A stretch of 64,000 bases of DNA from Bostrychus sinensis (GCA_020698575.1 CM036244.1:8317034-8381033), one strand, 5' to 3'. Positions 39,734 through 51,046 are shown, numbered from the stretch's first letter. The notes: generated by a model not told the origin, from the letters alone. Numbers and translations: made by a program.

Positions 39734-40308
39734 CCGTATTTTCCGCACTATAAGGCGCACCTAAAAGCCTTTAATTTTCTCAAAATCCGACAGTGCACCT
39801 TATAATCCGATGCGCCTTATATATGGATCAATGTTGGTTAATTATGGCTACCGTATTCAGGGGGCGTCGCCGAAGTGACAGCGGTAAAAACGATAAAGGG
39901 GAATTCCAGTCCCCAGCTGTTCATGTGTGCCATAGGCGTGTTTATGGATCCTGCCGCAAAAGAACAAGGAGGCGTGGCCTTTGCTCCATCTCAGTAGAAG
40001 AGTTGCGACATTGAGGGGACAGAAAACTGAGCGCTCGAACGCTGTTCATGTAGCTTTGAACTGTGACAAATGGAGTTGGAAATACATTGTTTTCAATGAG
40101 GGAGTTGTAAGAACGCTGGTTTGTATTCTATTAATAAAGTTTGACTGACTTATCTGACTGTTTTATTGACATTCCCTTTAGTGCAGCGCCATCTAGTGGA
40201 TGCGCCTTATAATGCGGTGCGCCCTATATATGAAAACAGTTTTAAAATAGGCCATTAATTGAAGGTGCGCCTTATAATCCGATGCGCCTTATAGTGCGGA
40301 AAATACGG
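39734..40308. mobile_element. TA-flanked MITE (CCGTATTTTCCGCAC ends), copy 2
   Basis: Ends CCGTATTTTCCGCACTATAA and TTATAGTGCGGAAAATACGG, flanked by TA (39732-39733, 40309-40310). It differs from 20727-21300 by only a handful of changes, including a one-base insertion near 39911 that alters the short frame inside. Its intact terminal CCG triplets make it the better-preserved copy. Confidence 0.93.
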
Positions 40309-40351
40309 TACAAAAGTAAACATGTTTTTATAAGACCACTTTCTGAATAAT

Positions 40352-41272
40352 GGGCTCGACACACGGGAGGCGACGTCACTCCTCTGTGTGTTTCCTATGG
40401 AAGCTGAGCGATGAGGCGACGCTCGCGAGTCTCGCTCCTGTGAAGCGACACTCGTGCTCGTGAAATGTCGCGCTCGTGCATGTCTTCGTGCACACGCTGG
40501 CTTGCGACGCGATCCAATGAAAGTTGAAAAATGTTCCACTTTTCGCCGCCATCGCCTGATGAGAACCAATCAGCGGGAGTTTAATCAACGGACCATAGAC
40601 CCATGCACGCCTTTTTCTTGTTATAGAGCAGATTCATACTAAAAGTCTACTTCAAATCTCGATGGAAGAGCCTAGTTTATATTTGTAATTTTCTTTCCCC
40701 AGTCCGCGCCCCCTTGCGTCCGCTTGTTGGGACCATAGCGGGGAGATACAACGGCTGACACACACATGTTTGACATCCTCGTGTTCGGACAATTCATGGC
40801 AACAAAACTATCTACTTCAACTTCTATTCAACAGTTGGATTCCGCCTGGATATTTTTAAAATAAAACATGTATATCTTTCCATTACTTTGTTTATTTGGC
40901 ACAAATTTTGCTGCAGTAGACCAAGACTATGTGAAATTTTTTGGAGGCAAATATGTGTTTTCTTTCAGGCGGAAATTAGAATAATCCATTTCAACCTCAA
41001 TTTATGGTCAAACAATATAATTTATTAATATTATTTCTCTTCCACAGTAATCCCCAAAGTCCACCAATTAATTTGCTACCAAGGTTAGCTATGTACACCT
41101 AGTAAATGCTAAGTAAAACCTTAATAAATGTAGAAACTTGAATTTTCGGGTAAAAGGCCTCAGAGCTTAACAGGTTAAAACCTGAAATTCCCTTCAATTC
41201 GACAGCCAAGTAATTCTGTGGGAGACCCGCGATTTTCGATTTGTCGTTTATCGCCTCCCGTGTGTCGAGTCC
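40352..41272. mobile_element. TIR element with GGGCTCGACACACGGGAGGC ends
   Basis: The left GGGCTCGACACACGGGAGGC then GA and the right TCGCCTCCCGTGTGTCGAGT then CC are 22-bp inverted ends with one mismatch. The 921-bp body has a CpG-rich, 5'-gene-like first third (CGACGCTCGCGAGTCTCGCT) and an AT-rich rest. No transposase is recognised, TSDs are unclear, and the superfamily is unknown. It is nested in the hAT at 39205. Confidence 0.8.
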
Positions 41273-41362
41273 ATAACCACCAGCAAGTGTAAGTGAGGGT
41301 ACTCCTGGTAAGATGAATAGCTCAGGTGGGTACAAAAAAAGTTGGGGACCACTGTTCTAGCG

Positions 41363-41579
41363 CACAAAAATGTTTGCACAGTAGAAAAATACAGTAAAAT
41401 ATTATTGTATATATGATAATAAGACATTTTCCTGGGATAAGCTGCAGCATCAGAGAAGAAAGTGAAGGAAAAACATCATGAACAATCCAAACGTGAGCGT
41501 ATGATATCAGTTCATTGATGACAGTTCGGATCTCTCAAAGGCAGAGTAACTAATTAAAAAGTCTGGCTTAAAACTAAAC
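41363..41579. other. Unique sequence, nothing recognised
   Basis: Short AT-rich gap between the nest and the GC-rich island. Confidence 0.4.
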
Positions 41580-41850
41580 CCACACATCTGAAGCAGAGAG
41601 AGGCATCTGAGTGCGCTCCAGCCTTATCGCACACAGCCACACAGACCAGGGTTAGTCCACAGATTGGCTGGGATCAGAGCCGCGGCCCGCGTTAGGTCTC
41701 TGTGAAGTGGGGGAAGCTGTAACTCGTCAGCTCCTGTGCCACCGAGCTGGACTCCTGCCCGCTCGGACGCCTCTGCCCGTGCTTTCGTTACACTCTGAAG
41801 TTCACATACAGAGGTCCGGCTTGGGTCACCGCTCAACTCTTTGTTCAACT
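41580..41850. promoter_or_regulatory. GC/CpG-rich unique island
   Basis: GATCAGAGCCGCGGCCCGCG, ACCGAGCTGGACTCCTGCCC and GCTCGGACGCCTCTGCCCGT lie in otherwise AT-rich DNA. The minus strand is open for 74 codons (41624-41848), Ala/Glu/Arg-rich and not recognised. It could be a CpG-island promoter, a first exon, or an enhancer. Confidence 0.3.
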
Positions 41851-42346
41851 CATTAAATTACAGAATAACACAAGTCACTTAATTAAACTTGATACACAAA
41901 AAACGGAAGTAACTACTCGTCGCGTTATCCCATTTCCGGTTACCGGCTTGTCTAAGGCAAAGTGTGTTTTTAACGAGTTTACTAAATTTTGTTTGCAGTG
42001 ACAGTGATACTTACAAAGGCAAAGACGCACACAAATAAGCTGGACAAACGCTACAAATTGTTTCATGAAGAATTTATTTATAATTATCCAGGAAAGTACA
42101 GAAGAAAGCTGAAAGGCTATCAACAATTAGCATTAGCTCACTACTGATTACAGCAGAGTATTTTAGATTGAAAATGTCAAAAATTAATTATTAAAACAGC
42201 ACAGAGCTGTAGTTTATATATTTACTGACAATGTTGACTCACATTGAGATTGATTGTGACTGTTAATAAAACCATGCTAATCTGTGTAAATATAGATAAC
42301 CTATTTTATCTTATTATGTAATAAACTGTATCTTTTGTTTCTGCAA
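41851..42346. other. Unique AT-rich sequence, nothing recognised
   Basis: No repeat or coding signal identified. Confidence 0.4.
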
Positions 42347-42645
42347 AAGTATTATTTAGTGCAAGGTTTGAAGAACAGGTAAAAAGCTTAATTTGTGCGA
42401 AAAGTACCTAGAATTAAACAAGAAAAATATTTAAATTTATGGTTGGTGGCACAAAAAAAGCAAAAAAAGACAATATGCTGGCCCCAAGCTCAGATAAATG
42501 TTGGGTTGTGGAAGGCAGTCAAGAATAAATCATAAAAGTATCCATGCGAATGATTCACTGTGAAGGAAAATGTCTTCTTTTAAGGAACTCCTTCATGAAT
42601 ATTTTTCAGTTTGTGGCCGTCAAGGAAAAAAAGTTTGAACACCTC
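42347..42645 (-). mobile_element. hAT-type MITE, relative of 15047, truncated
   Basis: The reverse complement starts CCAGAGGTGTTCAAACTTTT and follows the 15047 element through CCACAAACTGAAAAATATTC, ATTTATCTGAGCTTGGGGCC and CCACCAACCATAAATTTAAA to CTTCAAACCTTGCACTAAAT. The right end is lost. Confidence 0.8.
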
Positions 42646-42649
42646 TGGT

Positions 42650-43133
42650 TTATCTCAATTATAGGCAAAGCATTTTTTGCACTTTATAACTGTTGGAGCC
42701 TCTTTACAGACACATATTGAGTATTTTTAGGAACAATTGGCAACTCTTTGGATGCAAAAAGTTGCAGACCTCTAGTTACACACCTACTTCTATCTATACA
42801 TCGATTATTTCTTCATCTACTACAACCAGTTACTACCTTGGGCCTGAGGTGGAATACACAATGGCTGGTTAGGACTGAAAGGACTGACAGAGAAACGTGC
42901 ACAGACTCACATTTCTTTACTATTGGTAATTTAGATTTATTAGATCACATGCATTTTGGTGGGAAAAGGCCAGAGCAGTCAGATCAAACACAGCATCTGC
43001 TTGAAAAATAGTCAAATCTGCAATATTGGTACAGTGTGATGTAGTGCGGGCCAAGCATTACCAATTGTATTGTGTGGTACAGCGTGATACTAAGCCCTAA
43101 ACGGAAAATAAATAAAAAAATATATACAGTATA
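42650..43133. other. Unique sequence, nothing recognised
   Basis: The 87-codon plus frame at 42748-43011 has no recognisable domain. Confidence 0.35.
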
Positions 43134-43135
43134 TA

Positions 43136-43649
43136 CACTATATTTCCAAAAGTATTCACTTATCCACCAAAAAACTGAATTGGGATTATGGTGTTTTTTT
43201 TCCCCCCATGAGCGGGGCTTGGCTGCTTAGTTCCAGTGAAAGGAGCTCTGAATGCTTTAGTAGAGCAAGAGATTTTGGACAATTCCATGCTCCCAACTTT
43301 GTGGGAACAGTTTGGGGACGGCCACTTCCTGTTCCAACAAAGCATGGTCCATAAAGACATGGATGAGTGAGTTTGGTGTGGAGGAACTTGACTGAACCTG
43401 CACAGAGTCCTGACCTCAACCTGACACAACACCTTTGGGATGAATTAGAGCGAAGACTGAGAGCCAGGGCTTCTCTACAACATCAGTGTCTGATGTTGGA
43501 CGATAACATCAGACACGTAGATGTCTGACGTAGACAGATGCAGAGGGTGGGCCCACGTCAGATTAAACTCTTTGGATTAAGAATGGGATGTCACTTGAGT
43601 TCATATGTGTGTAAAGGCAGGTGAGCTAATACTTTTGGAAATATAGTTC
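43136..43649 (+). mobile_element. Tc1/mariner-type element, decayed deletion derivative
   Basis: The left CACTATATTTCCAAAAGTAT (after TA) and the right AATACTTTTGGAAATATAGT are inverted ends of a common fish Tc1-like family. Between them the sequence around 43380-43460 reads as the C-terminal end of a Tc1-type transposase (a PDLNL...LWDELE..LRAR block) with frame breaks. The catalytic D,D regions are deleted. The 90-codon minus frame over it is antisense. Confidence 0.8.
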
Positions 43650-43669
43650 ATCTTACGGCTGATAGAGTT

Positions 43670-44362
43670 TATAGCCCATTAGAAAATCATCGTTTATCGG
43701 CCGAAATCTGGCCGATAGCCATCATTATAAACCGTACTATTTTTACTGTGTGCTGGAATAAGACCAGTTTACTTGCAAATGATGGCTTTCTGCTATTTGT
43801 CCAGCAGAGGGCGCTGGTGTTTCCAAACAGTTGGGCTTTTACACTGGAAGGAGCCCAAATCGCCTTCTCATGGCCTGAAAAGCTCAAAAAAACAATAAAA
43901 ATATTTTGCTCATGTCTCTGCCATAAAACCTCATAGAACAAAAATTCAAAAAGCATTTTGTAGTTCTCCCCATGCTCTACTTGCAGATCAAGTTTAAATG
44001 AAATTTAAGTAAAACAAATTTAGTTAATAAATATAAATATAATACATAAAATACATAATAATACTTCCCACACCAATACACACTACAACTTACATAACAA
44101 TCAGCATAAAGAAAAATAAGCTGCTTTCTACAACATTTTAAAAAGATGTTTAGTCTAATAAAGTGGCCTGGGGTCTACACGCCATATTCATGAAAACAAG
44201 AGCAGAAAAGAAAAATGCTTTAAAATATTTTTTTCCTAATGTATAACTGTATTGGCCGATGTATTGGATATCAATAATTTTTTGTTACCTAATATCGGTA
44301 TCGGCATCGGCCTGAAGAAGAAGAAAAAAGTAAATAAAATCCATATCGGTCGAGCTCTAGTT
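43670..44362. mobile_element. MITE with CGGCCGATA / TATCGGTCGAGCTCTAG ends
   Basis: Left part CATCGTTTATCGGCCGAAAT and CTGGCCGATAGCC; right part AATATCGGTATCGGCATCGG, then TCCATATCGGTCGAGCTCTA. Inverted GGCCGATA words and the GAGC(T/C)CGACCGATAT-type terminus match a common fish MITE group. It contains GCAGAGGGCGCTGG at 43803. The left boundary is approximate. Confidence 0.65.
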
Positions 44363-44549
44363 TGAATAAAAAAATTAAGAAAAACACTTGTTAAAAAAAA
44401 GAATATTTTTGCAACACTTTTATTGAAGGTGGGACAGAGATGTTAAAATCCGAGGCACTGAGTCACCTTACATGAGGCTGAATGGCTCCAGTTTCCCTAC
44501 TTTTAAGTCCAACATTTGCAATAACTGTTTTTGCAGCATTCATCAACGG

Positions 44550-45005
44550 AAACACTTACAGCAGACAATCGCATTAGGAAGACATGCAGGATCCTCAAAT
44601 AATTTAACTTGTGTGTACTCAGCAGAACGCACACCAATTCAACATGCATGATTTACACTGCCGTTTATGAGCTCCTCTCGCTGTCTGCGCAATCTGAACA
44701 CAGCCTGAAAAATGCTCCATACAATTTCATTAACTAATTGCTTCACCCCCGCGCATAAATTTGAACACCGCATTTTATTACGACCTGCGAAAGCACATGA
44801 AGGAACATCAGAGAAATGTTCAGTTATAAAAATGAGGCGTTCATAATGGATCCAGACAATATTTCTCTATCAGTTTGACTTGTGTTCACCGATACAGGGC
44901 GCGAACATGACTACAGAGAGTAATTAAGTGACTCAGCGCACTCTGGCTGCTGATAATGGGTAATCCAAAGATCATTAGTAACAGTGTACGCCTGACTTGT
45001 CTTAT
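44550..45005. promoter_or_regulatory. Candidate conserved non-coding island
   Basis: A long repeat-free stretch with CAATTTCATTAACTAATTGC, GAGTAATTAAGTGACTCAGC (homeodomain-like plus AP-1-like words side by side) and TAATCCAAAGATCATTAG. Composition is even and no frame persists. It is the most enhancer-like island in the window by texture. Confidence 0.4.
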
Positions 45006-45294
45006 TTATTATTGTGCTGTTTCGCTTCTCATTAAAAGTACAATATCTGAAATGTGAAAATGTTTATTCATGCCTATAAATAACAGCATAGCTACCTTTC
45101 CTGTCATTAAAAAGGTAAAACTGGAACAATTTACCTACAGATACTTCTTCCACCTCTGTCCCAAAACTCACTTTGAGGTGAAGGAAGTGTCTGTACTTAG
45201 GTAAAAATACTTGTAATATAAAGTAGTATTACTCAGGTAGAAGAAAGGTACTAAAAAAACATAACGCTAAAATAAAAAACAGTGTAAAGTTTAC
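45006..45294. other. Unique sequence with AAGTAC-type MITE fragment
   Basis: Bases 45180-45260 contain TCTGTACTTAGGTAAAAATA and ATTACTCAGGTAGAAG, resembling an arm of the MITE at 25691. Confidence 0.4.
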
Positions 45295-45945
45295 TTAAAG
45301 GGCTACACTGTGTATGGAAAATCAACGTTTTTGAGCTGTCATTGTTATAATGTTGTATGAGTTATGTTTTACTGAGAAAATGCAAAGCTAGTTCACCCAA
45401 TTTGTCAATTTAAAAAGCAAACTTGCGTGTTTCATCCACTATGGAAGCCCTGCAGGGACATGCCGAGATTTCTTATTTTTTAAAGAGGCTAAATTATGCA
45501 GACTCGGCTTTTTTGAGCTCTCTACCATGTTACAATGTTGTTCCCTCATCAAAAAAAACCAAAAGTCTCTGGCGCTGAATTACAGAGGCCTCAGGACTCT
45601 CAGTTACTCAAGACTCCGCCTCTCCCATGAAGCCCCGCCCACTTCAGGAAGCGCTGACCAACCAACAAGCCCTCTACATCCAGTCTGCTCTCATTTATTT
45701 ATTAAAAAATAATAATAAAACGTGTACAGCTCTGTTTCCACTGATTCCTCACACATATTTTTAATGTTGTAGTAAAAATGGCATCATACAAAATGTTTAA
45801 GGAAGTAAAACCTTTTTTTGTACAATGGAGAGCAACACAGCTGCACTTTGCTGCCCCCTGCTGGTTTCTTCACCTGTTTCTTTATGGCACCAGTAGAGTA
45901 CTTATTGGAAACACTCTCTTTTAGCCAGATTATGTTTTTAAACAT
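45295..45945 (+). repeat. Interspersed repeat B, copy 1
   Basis: GAGAAAATGCAAAGCTAGTT, GCAAACTTGCGTGTTTCATC, CTGCAGGGACATGCC, GACTCCGCCTCTCCCATGAA, GCCCTCTACATCCAGTCTGC and CTGCCCCCTGCTGGTTTCTT match 49500-50035 in the same order. Repeat B shares its ATTATGC and ACCATGTTACAATGTTGTTC blocks with repeat A, so the two are related. The class is unknown. Confidence 0.75.
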
Positions 45946-47544
45946 AAACACAAACAAACCATTGTCCCAGAATTATTTCCACCTAGACAAGTCGTGTATT
46001 AAAAGTAAATTCTTTGACTAAATTATTAATAATTTTCCTTGCCGTCCTTTTATTTATTTAAGTTTCTCTTTTTGTGTCATTTTTTTGTGACTAGACACAA
46101 ACTGCATTTAATTAGCCGCTTTCTCAGATAGCGACTCTCCATAATACAGTGCTGTAGACAAAAGTATGGGAGATTGATAATAAGGTCTGGCTTTTCCTGG
46201 ACAATACTCTCACATTATACTATAATGTGGTTTTCACAAATAGAAAAATGCATACTTGCGATCTCTATATGATGTTTGTCCAAGGTTCACCAATGATATT
46301 TCTTTTCCTGTCACGGTTAGCCATCATCATCGCTACATTATGAAAGCTCAAGGTTAATTTCGAGCTGTTGGGAGAGAAAACAGCTTTTCTTCCAGCCCTG
46401 GAGACATTTCTCTCGTGTGCAGGTTAAATTGACTTTGTTTGTGTTGCTGTATTTATGGCGGATCAATAGAAATATGGTCCCTGTCTGGCCCTTTCCTCGG
46501 TATTAGATTTCTGGACCAGCTCAGAAAATGATTCAAAATGCAGTACAGCAATGTGTCACAGGTGGGAAGATAAATGTATCGTTTTGGACTGGACATACTG
46601 ACTGCTGTTAAATTAAATGCACACTGTCCTCTTCGGTATTTTCTTTTTGACAACAGCAAAGCTACAAAAAAAGCTTGATTATTATGTCGAGTAAAGCAGG
46701 ATTTTTGTTTTTTTTCTAGTGAAGAATGCTTTCTAATCATGGAGGGTACTGAAACTGGTTTCTATGTGGGCAAAAGATGTAGGATTACACAATGTCACAA
46801 ACTCACTCTGCTTTCTGCTGCTCTAAAATAAGATTAGCAGCACATAATAATTACACTGTGCCTTACATAAGACTAATATTAAGTGATAAAATGATGCACA
46901 AGGCCCCTTTTGCCTATTTTCTAATGGTGAGTAATTCAATCTACAGACTCTATCTTATCTGAATCTGGCCTGGTGTCCCAATAAAAGGCCAGCCCCCAAC
47001 TCTTTCCACATTCAAATCAGATTTTAGTGTGACATATTCTCTGTGTGCCATACAAGTTTTTATCAACAAAGCAAAAGTATTGGTTTGTTGTGCATATTAG
47101 CAGTATTAGAATCTTAGAATGTGTTCACTGCAGGTTCGCAGGACTCGGCGCGCTGTGTTGATGATGTCCTTGGTCTGGTTCAAGTTCACGTTGAGCTCTG
47201 TCAAATGAACTGAACTGACTGAGAGAGCAGTAACAAACCTCGCCTGTAGGGGGCAGTGCACCAGTATTTACTGAGAGAAACTGGTGAAGAAGAAACCCTG
47301 CTCAGTATCATACGGCTCTGTGGATTCTCTCTGTGATTAATATGAAATCTGTGTTGTTTTAGCAGTGTTTTCACGTTTGTTTGCTAATGTTAGCAACCAT
47401 TTAAATACATTTTATTTATAGTATTTATTTAAATTATTATTTTTTTATTATAGTAGTGTTAGATGCACGTATGTTTTTCTGCCCTTGGTAAACAGTGCTG
47501 TAGTCCTCTCCCAGGCGTTAGTCCGTAGTTTGGTCCGTACTTTT
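45946..47544. other. Mostly unique sequence, no gene seen
   Basis: About 1.6 kb. Frames such as 46453-46740 minus are short and unrecognised. A GCCTGTAGGGGGCAGTGCAC motif near 47250 is the sort left by decayed repeats. Confidence 0.4.
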
Positions 47545-48055
47545 CTGACTTTTTTACCATGTTATAATGTTGTTTGCACCTCAAAGGCACTTTGTTGTGT
47601 TTAAGTAATCCTGTATACTGAGCCCATCCCTTTCATCAGAGCTGAAACTTTCTCCAGAGCTGAAAACGCTCGGTCTCACCGCTCTGTGTAGACATCATGA
47701 AGTGCTCCTGTGCGTTTCTAAAGCTCGCACACCTTCACTGGACTTGCTCTGATAATTTCAGCGCTTAAACTGCAGTCTACTACAAAACCACTCATTTATC
47801 TGTTAGCATCACATTGCTAATAGCAGTGCCAATTAGTCCATTTTATGCTCTGTCCAGTCCCCACTGTTGCCAGCAGGGGGCGACCGACACCTAATCCAAG
47901 CATTTTCTGCAAATTCTCCCAAATGTTTCCCAAAAGAAGATGTTTTCCATACATATACATTATTATAAGTTATAAAATGTGACATGCTAATGCTAAAGAG
48001 TCAAAAGCTATTTCAAAATGCCTGAAAAAAGCATAATGATGGTCAGAAGTGAACA
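47545..48055 (+). repeat. Interspersed repeat A, copy 3
   Basis: ACCATGTTATAATGTTGTTT, GTAATCCTGTATACTGAGCC, AAACGCTCGGTCTCACCGCT, CCCACTGTTGCCAGCAGGGG and TAAGTTATAAAATGTGACAT follow the family order. It lacks the leading AAAGGTCCC end. The hAT at 48063 follows directly. Confidence 0.75.
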
Positions 48056-48062
48056 TCTAGTG

Positions 48063-48735
48063 CAGCCATTCCCAAAGTCAGGAGTGTCAGGGGCCCCTTA
48101 AATTTACCAAAATCCCACGCGGGCCCCCAACAATACAACTTTCCTCGATCCCAAATTTTATTTTCATATTTTCTCTATATATTTCTATAAAAACATTACA
48201 GAAGACACTGACTATTGGCTAAAAAGTGTTTTAAAGTTATATTTTTAAACAAATACACTGTAAAAATAAATAAAATACTGCAAAAACTCAATAACTCAAG
48301 GCAAAGGATCCCTCAAGATTTTTGGGGCCAACTCAAAATCTCAAGTTTTCCACACTTTCACTTAATTTGATGTTCATACATCTAAAAACAATTTTTTATT
48401 TTTAAGTTTTTTTCTCTATCATTATTTTTTTACTCATCTTTCAGCCGAAGTTTCAGAAAAAGTTATTATTTTGTTAAATGTAGTATATTTAGTTTTTATT
48501 ATTATCAATAATACTTTTTCTGAACAGTGGAGTCAGTTGGCTGTAAGATGAGCTGGAAAAAATAAAGATAGTGAGTAAAATTTAAAATTTCAAGTTTTTA
48601 GATGCATGAACGTTAAATTTGGTGAGTAAAAAAATATTAGTTGTTGAAAACTTGAGATTTAGGGATCCTGTTGCCTTGAGTTTTTGCAGCATTGTTTTTT
48701 ACAGTGCATTTCAAACTCAATTTCTTAATATAGAC
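48063..48735 (+). mobile_element. hAT-type MITE, family D, with foldback; 3'-truncated
   Basis: Begins CAGCCATTCCCAAAGTCAGG and is nearly identical to 58151-58942 until TTAATATAGACAGCC, where the homology stops. The right terminal inverted repeat is missing. It contains foldback F at 48256-48706. Confidence 0.85.
48256..48706. mobile_element. Foldback F nested in hAT, copy 1
   Basis: Starts CACTGTAAAAATAAATAAAA and ends TTGTTTTTTACAGTG. The arms GATCCCTCAAGATTTTTGGG and AAACTTGAGATTTAGGGATC face each other. An internal deletion of one arm segment makes it about 45 bp shorter than the 58-kb copy. Confidence 0.85.
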
Positions 48736-49080
48736 AGCCATGTTCTGTCCCATTTTTGCTTATACCATCTCAAATTAGCTCATCATATCATCTTCAATTT
48801 GCTTTTACCCTTTAGTATGGTGGGACTACACACTTGCCATTGTTCCGTTGCATCACTCCCATTTAGACTAAAGAATAAAGTAAAACAGACAGATGTACTG
48901 CAAAAAGTGAGCATTTAAGCATCTAAAAATGTTCAAATACCAAGTTCCTGTAATGTTACGTAAACATTTGTAAGAACATATCCAAGCTATGGTCAAACTA
49001 AGTGACTTTCTTTCTCTTTTGACTGCTGAAAAACCACTCCATTGAACTAAACTTCCAACAATAACACCTTCAGAGGTAAA
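48736..49080. other. Unique sequence, nothing recognised
   Basis: No repeat or coding signal identified. Confidence 0.4.
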
Positions 49081-49119
49081 TGGCCGTGGAGATCAGCCTG
49101 ACATTTCACTCTGACAGTC

Positions 49120-49430
49120 CACCCACATCTGTATCACAGCCTCCTCCTCCTCTTATATAAAAGCCAGCAGAGATGGATAGGTCTGCTTTCCCTTCTGCAG
49201 ACTACGGGACGCACTGAAGCATACCCCCCCCCCCCCAAAGATAAGAGAAGCGTTATCGCCCCGAGAGGAGTCCCACGAGCCACGCTTCCCGGGACTGATG
49301 TCTCCTTTACCTCCAGCATCACGTCAAACCCCCTTTGTAGTCCCCCTTAACGCTCAGACAGGCTTTACGGGACGTTTTGCTGATCGAGGCGCGTGCGGCA
49401 CCAACGCGGCTGCACGCTGTCATGTTATAA
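49120..49430 (+). promoter_or_regulatory. Promoter-like TATA box with GC-rich downstream
   Basis: TTATATAAAAGCCAGCAGAG at 49154-49173 is a good TATA-box context. About 30 bp downstream lies a pyrimidine-rich CTGCTTTCCCTTCTGCAGAC, as at an initiator, and then a CpG-rich stretch to 49420 including a 14-base C run. No long frame starts here (the ATG at 49172 stops after about 15 codons). It could be a non-coding first exon or coincidence. Confidence 0.25.
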
Positions 49431-49484
49431 ACCACACACACACACACACTAGAAAATGATTTTACACTAAGGAATACAACTGTG

Positions 49485-50060
49485 GGACATCAAAAAGGGC
49501 TGAGAAAATGCTAAGCTAGTTCACCAAATCTGTCAAATTTAAAAAGCAAGCTTGCGTGTTTCATCCGCGATGGAAGCCCTGCAGGGACATGCCGGGTTTT
49601 CTTATTTTTAAAAAGGCTTTATTATGCAAAATCTGCTTTTACCATGTTACAATGTTGTTCCTGCATCAAAAAACATGCCCGTAGTCTTCAGCGCTGAGTT
49701 TCTGATGCCTCAGGACTCTCGGTTACACAAGACTCCGCCTCTCCCATGAACCCCGCCCACTCCAGGAAGCGCTGACCAATCAACAAGCCCTCTACGTCCA
49801 GTCTGCTCTCATTTATTTATACAAAAACAGTGTACAGCTCTATTTCTCACAGATGTTTTTTTTCATTTTGTTGTAAAATGGCATCACGGAAAAAGTTTAG
49901 GGAAGTGAAGTGCTCTTTTTCTCTGATTATGTTCCAAACACCGCAACACTCTGCTGCCCTCTGCTGGTTTCTTCACCTGCTTCTTTATGGTATCAGTAAT
50001 GTACATTCTCTTTTAGTCAGATAAGGTTTTTAAAGGTTATAAAACATGCAATTCTGCTCT
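49485..50060 (+). repeat. Interspersed repeat B, copy 2
   Basis: Same block order as copy 1 at 45295, with GGGCTTTATTATGC-like and CTGCTGCCCTCTGCTGGTTT blocks; ends GGTTTTTAAAGGTTATAAAA. Confidence 0.75.
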
Positions 50061-51046
50061 AGAGGCTCTTCAATACAAAAATAAACATACATTTCTGTTA
50101 AAAAGCAGATTAATGGAAGTTCCTCCTGCAGCAATGACCTATGCCTCGTACATTTAGGAATAGGCTGACCGATGGGTGAACTCCAGAAGGACTTCAACAT
50201 CTTTTCAGGTCATCCTTTTCACTTTTTTTTTTTTCTTCAGGCATTTTGAAGGTTTTTTAGTCGCCGTGTAAATGGGTCGCGGAGGTACCGTACTGTGACC
50301 GACATGAATACCTCCTGATGAAGGCCGCTAACCTTTACACAACCCCTTTCCACAGAGCACTCAAAGTACAAAAATAAAGCAGAGGTCGTGCACGAAGCCC
50401 TGGTTTACGCCCATCTGGCTGTAACTGTGAAAAGGTAACTATCTCCCTCCATTTTCAGGCATATCTTTTAGATTATTTTGGCATGTTTACACAAAATTGG
50501 CTCCATCTGGATATCCTCGAGTGCCAAAACATATGACAGCGTTTCTGAGTCTTGCGAGCTAAAAGAAGCCGGGATACTTTGTTTTCTTTCACAATCTGTT
50601 ATTGAGACAGCACAAATGGCACAAGCTTTGTTGTGGTGCCCTGGAATTTGAATTTTAACTTTTTCAAATGGGATAGGGGGAGTCCTAAAATGGCACATGC
50701 TCCAAAAGTGGGTCGCTGGGATGTTCGGCTTACATCAATCATAACACATAACATTATAACCTCCAAAAATGAGCAGGTGGATATGAAGCCTTAATATTGT
50801 TTTTATTCCAAGTCACGGTGAAAAATATTATAAAATAGGTGTGCTATACAGGTCTTAGTAAAATAATTTTTGATTCTGTAAAAAGTGGGTCAAAATGAAA
50901 TGGATAAAAGCAATATTTATGTTGCGTTTTGATCTATTCCAGAACAGAATAACATTGTAATACAAAATATAGTGTGAGAGTTTATGTGCCATCACTGAAG
51001 AAGAACTAAAACTAAACAAATCTATAGCACATATGTTATTGGAGAG
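50061..51046. other. Unique sequence, no gene seen
   Basis: Contains a weak CCTCCTGATGAAGG...AAAATAAAG block near 50310-50380 that loosely resembles retroelement tails. The 76-codon minus frame at 50468-50698 is not recognised. Confidence 0.35.

Larger units (their letters stand above)
39205..41354. mobile_element. hAT element carrying two nested MITEs (2.15 kb)
   Basis: The left end CAGTGTTTCCCAACCAGGGG and the right end AAGTTGGGGACCACTG are inverted relatives. The flanks TTCTAGCT (39197-39204) and TTCTAGCG (41355-41362) match at 7 of 8 bases. The original element accounts for only about 650 bp. The rest is an (ATT)n run, a TA-flanked MITE (39734) and a 921-bp element (40352). No transposase is left. 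Confidence 0.85.

Noticed and set aside
39793..40014. Transposase in the TA-flanked MITE
   Set aside because: The short frame differs between two near-identical copies because of one inserted base, so it is not maintained.
43160..43432. 90-codon minus-strand ORF that resembles database 'hypothetical proteins'
   Set aside because: It is antisense to the transposase remnant of a Tc1-like element on the plus strand.
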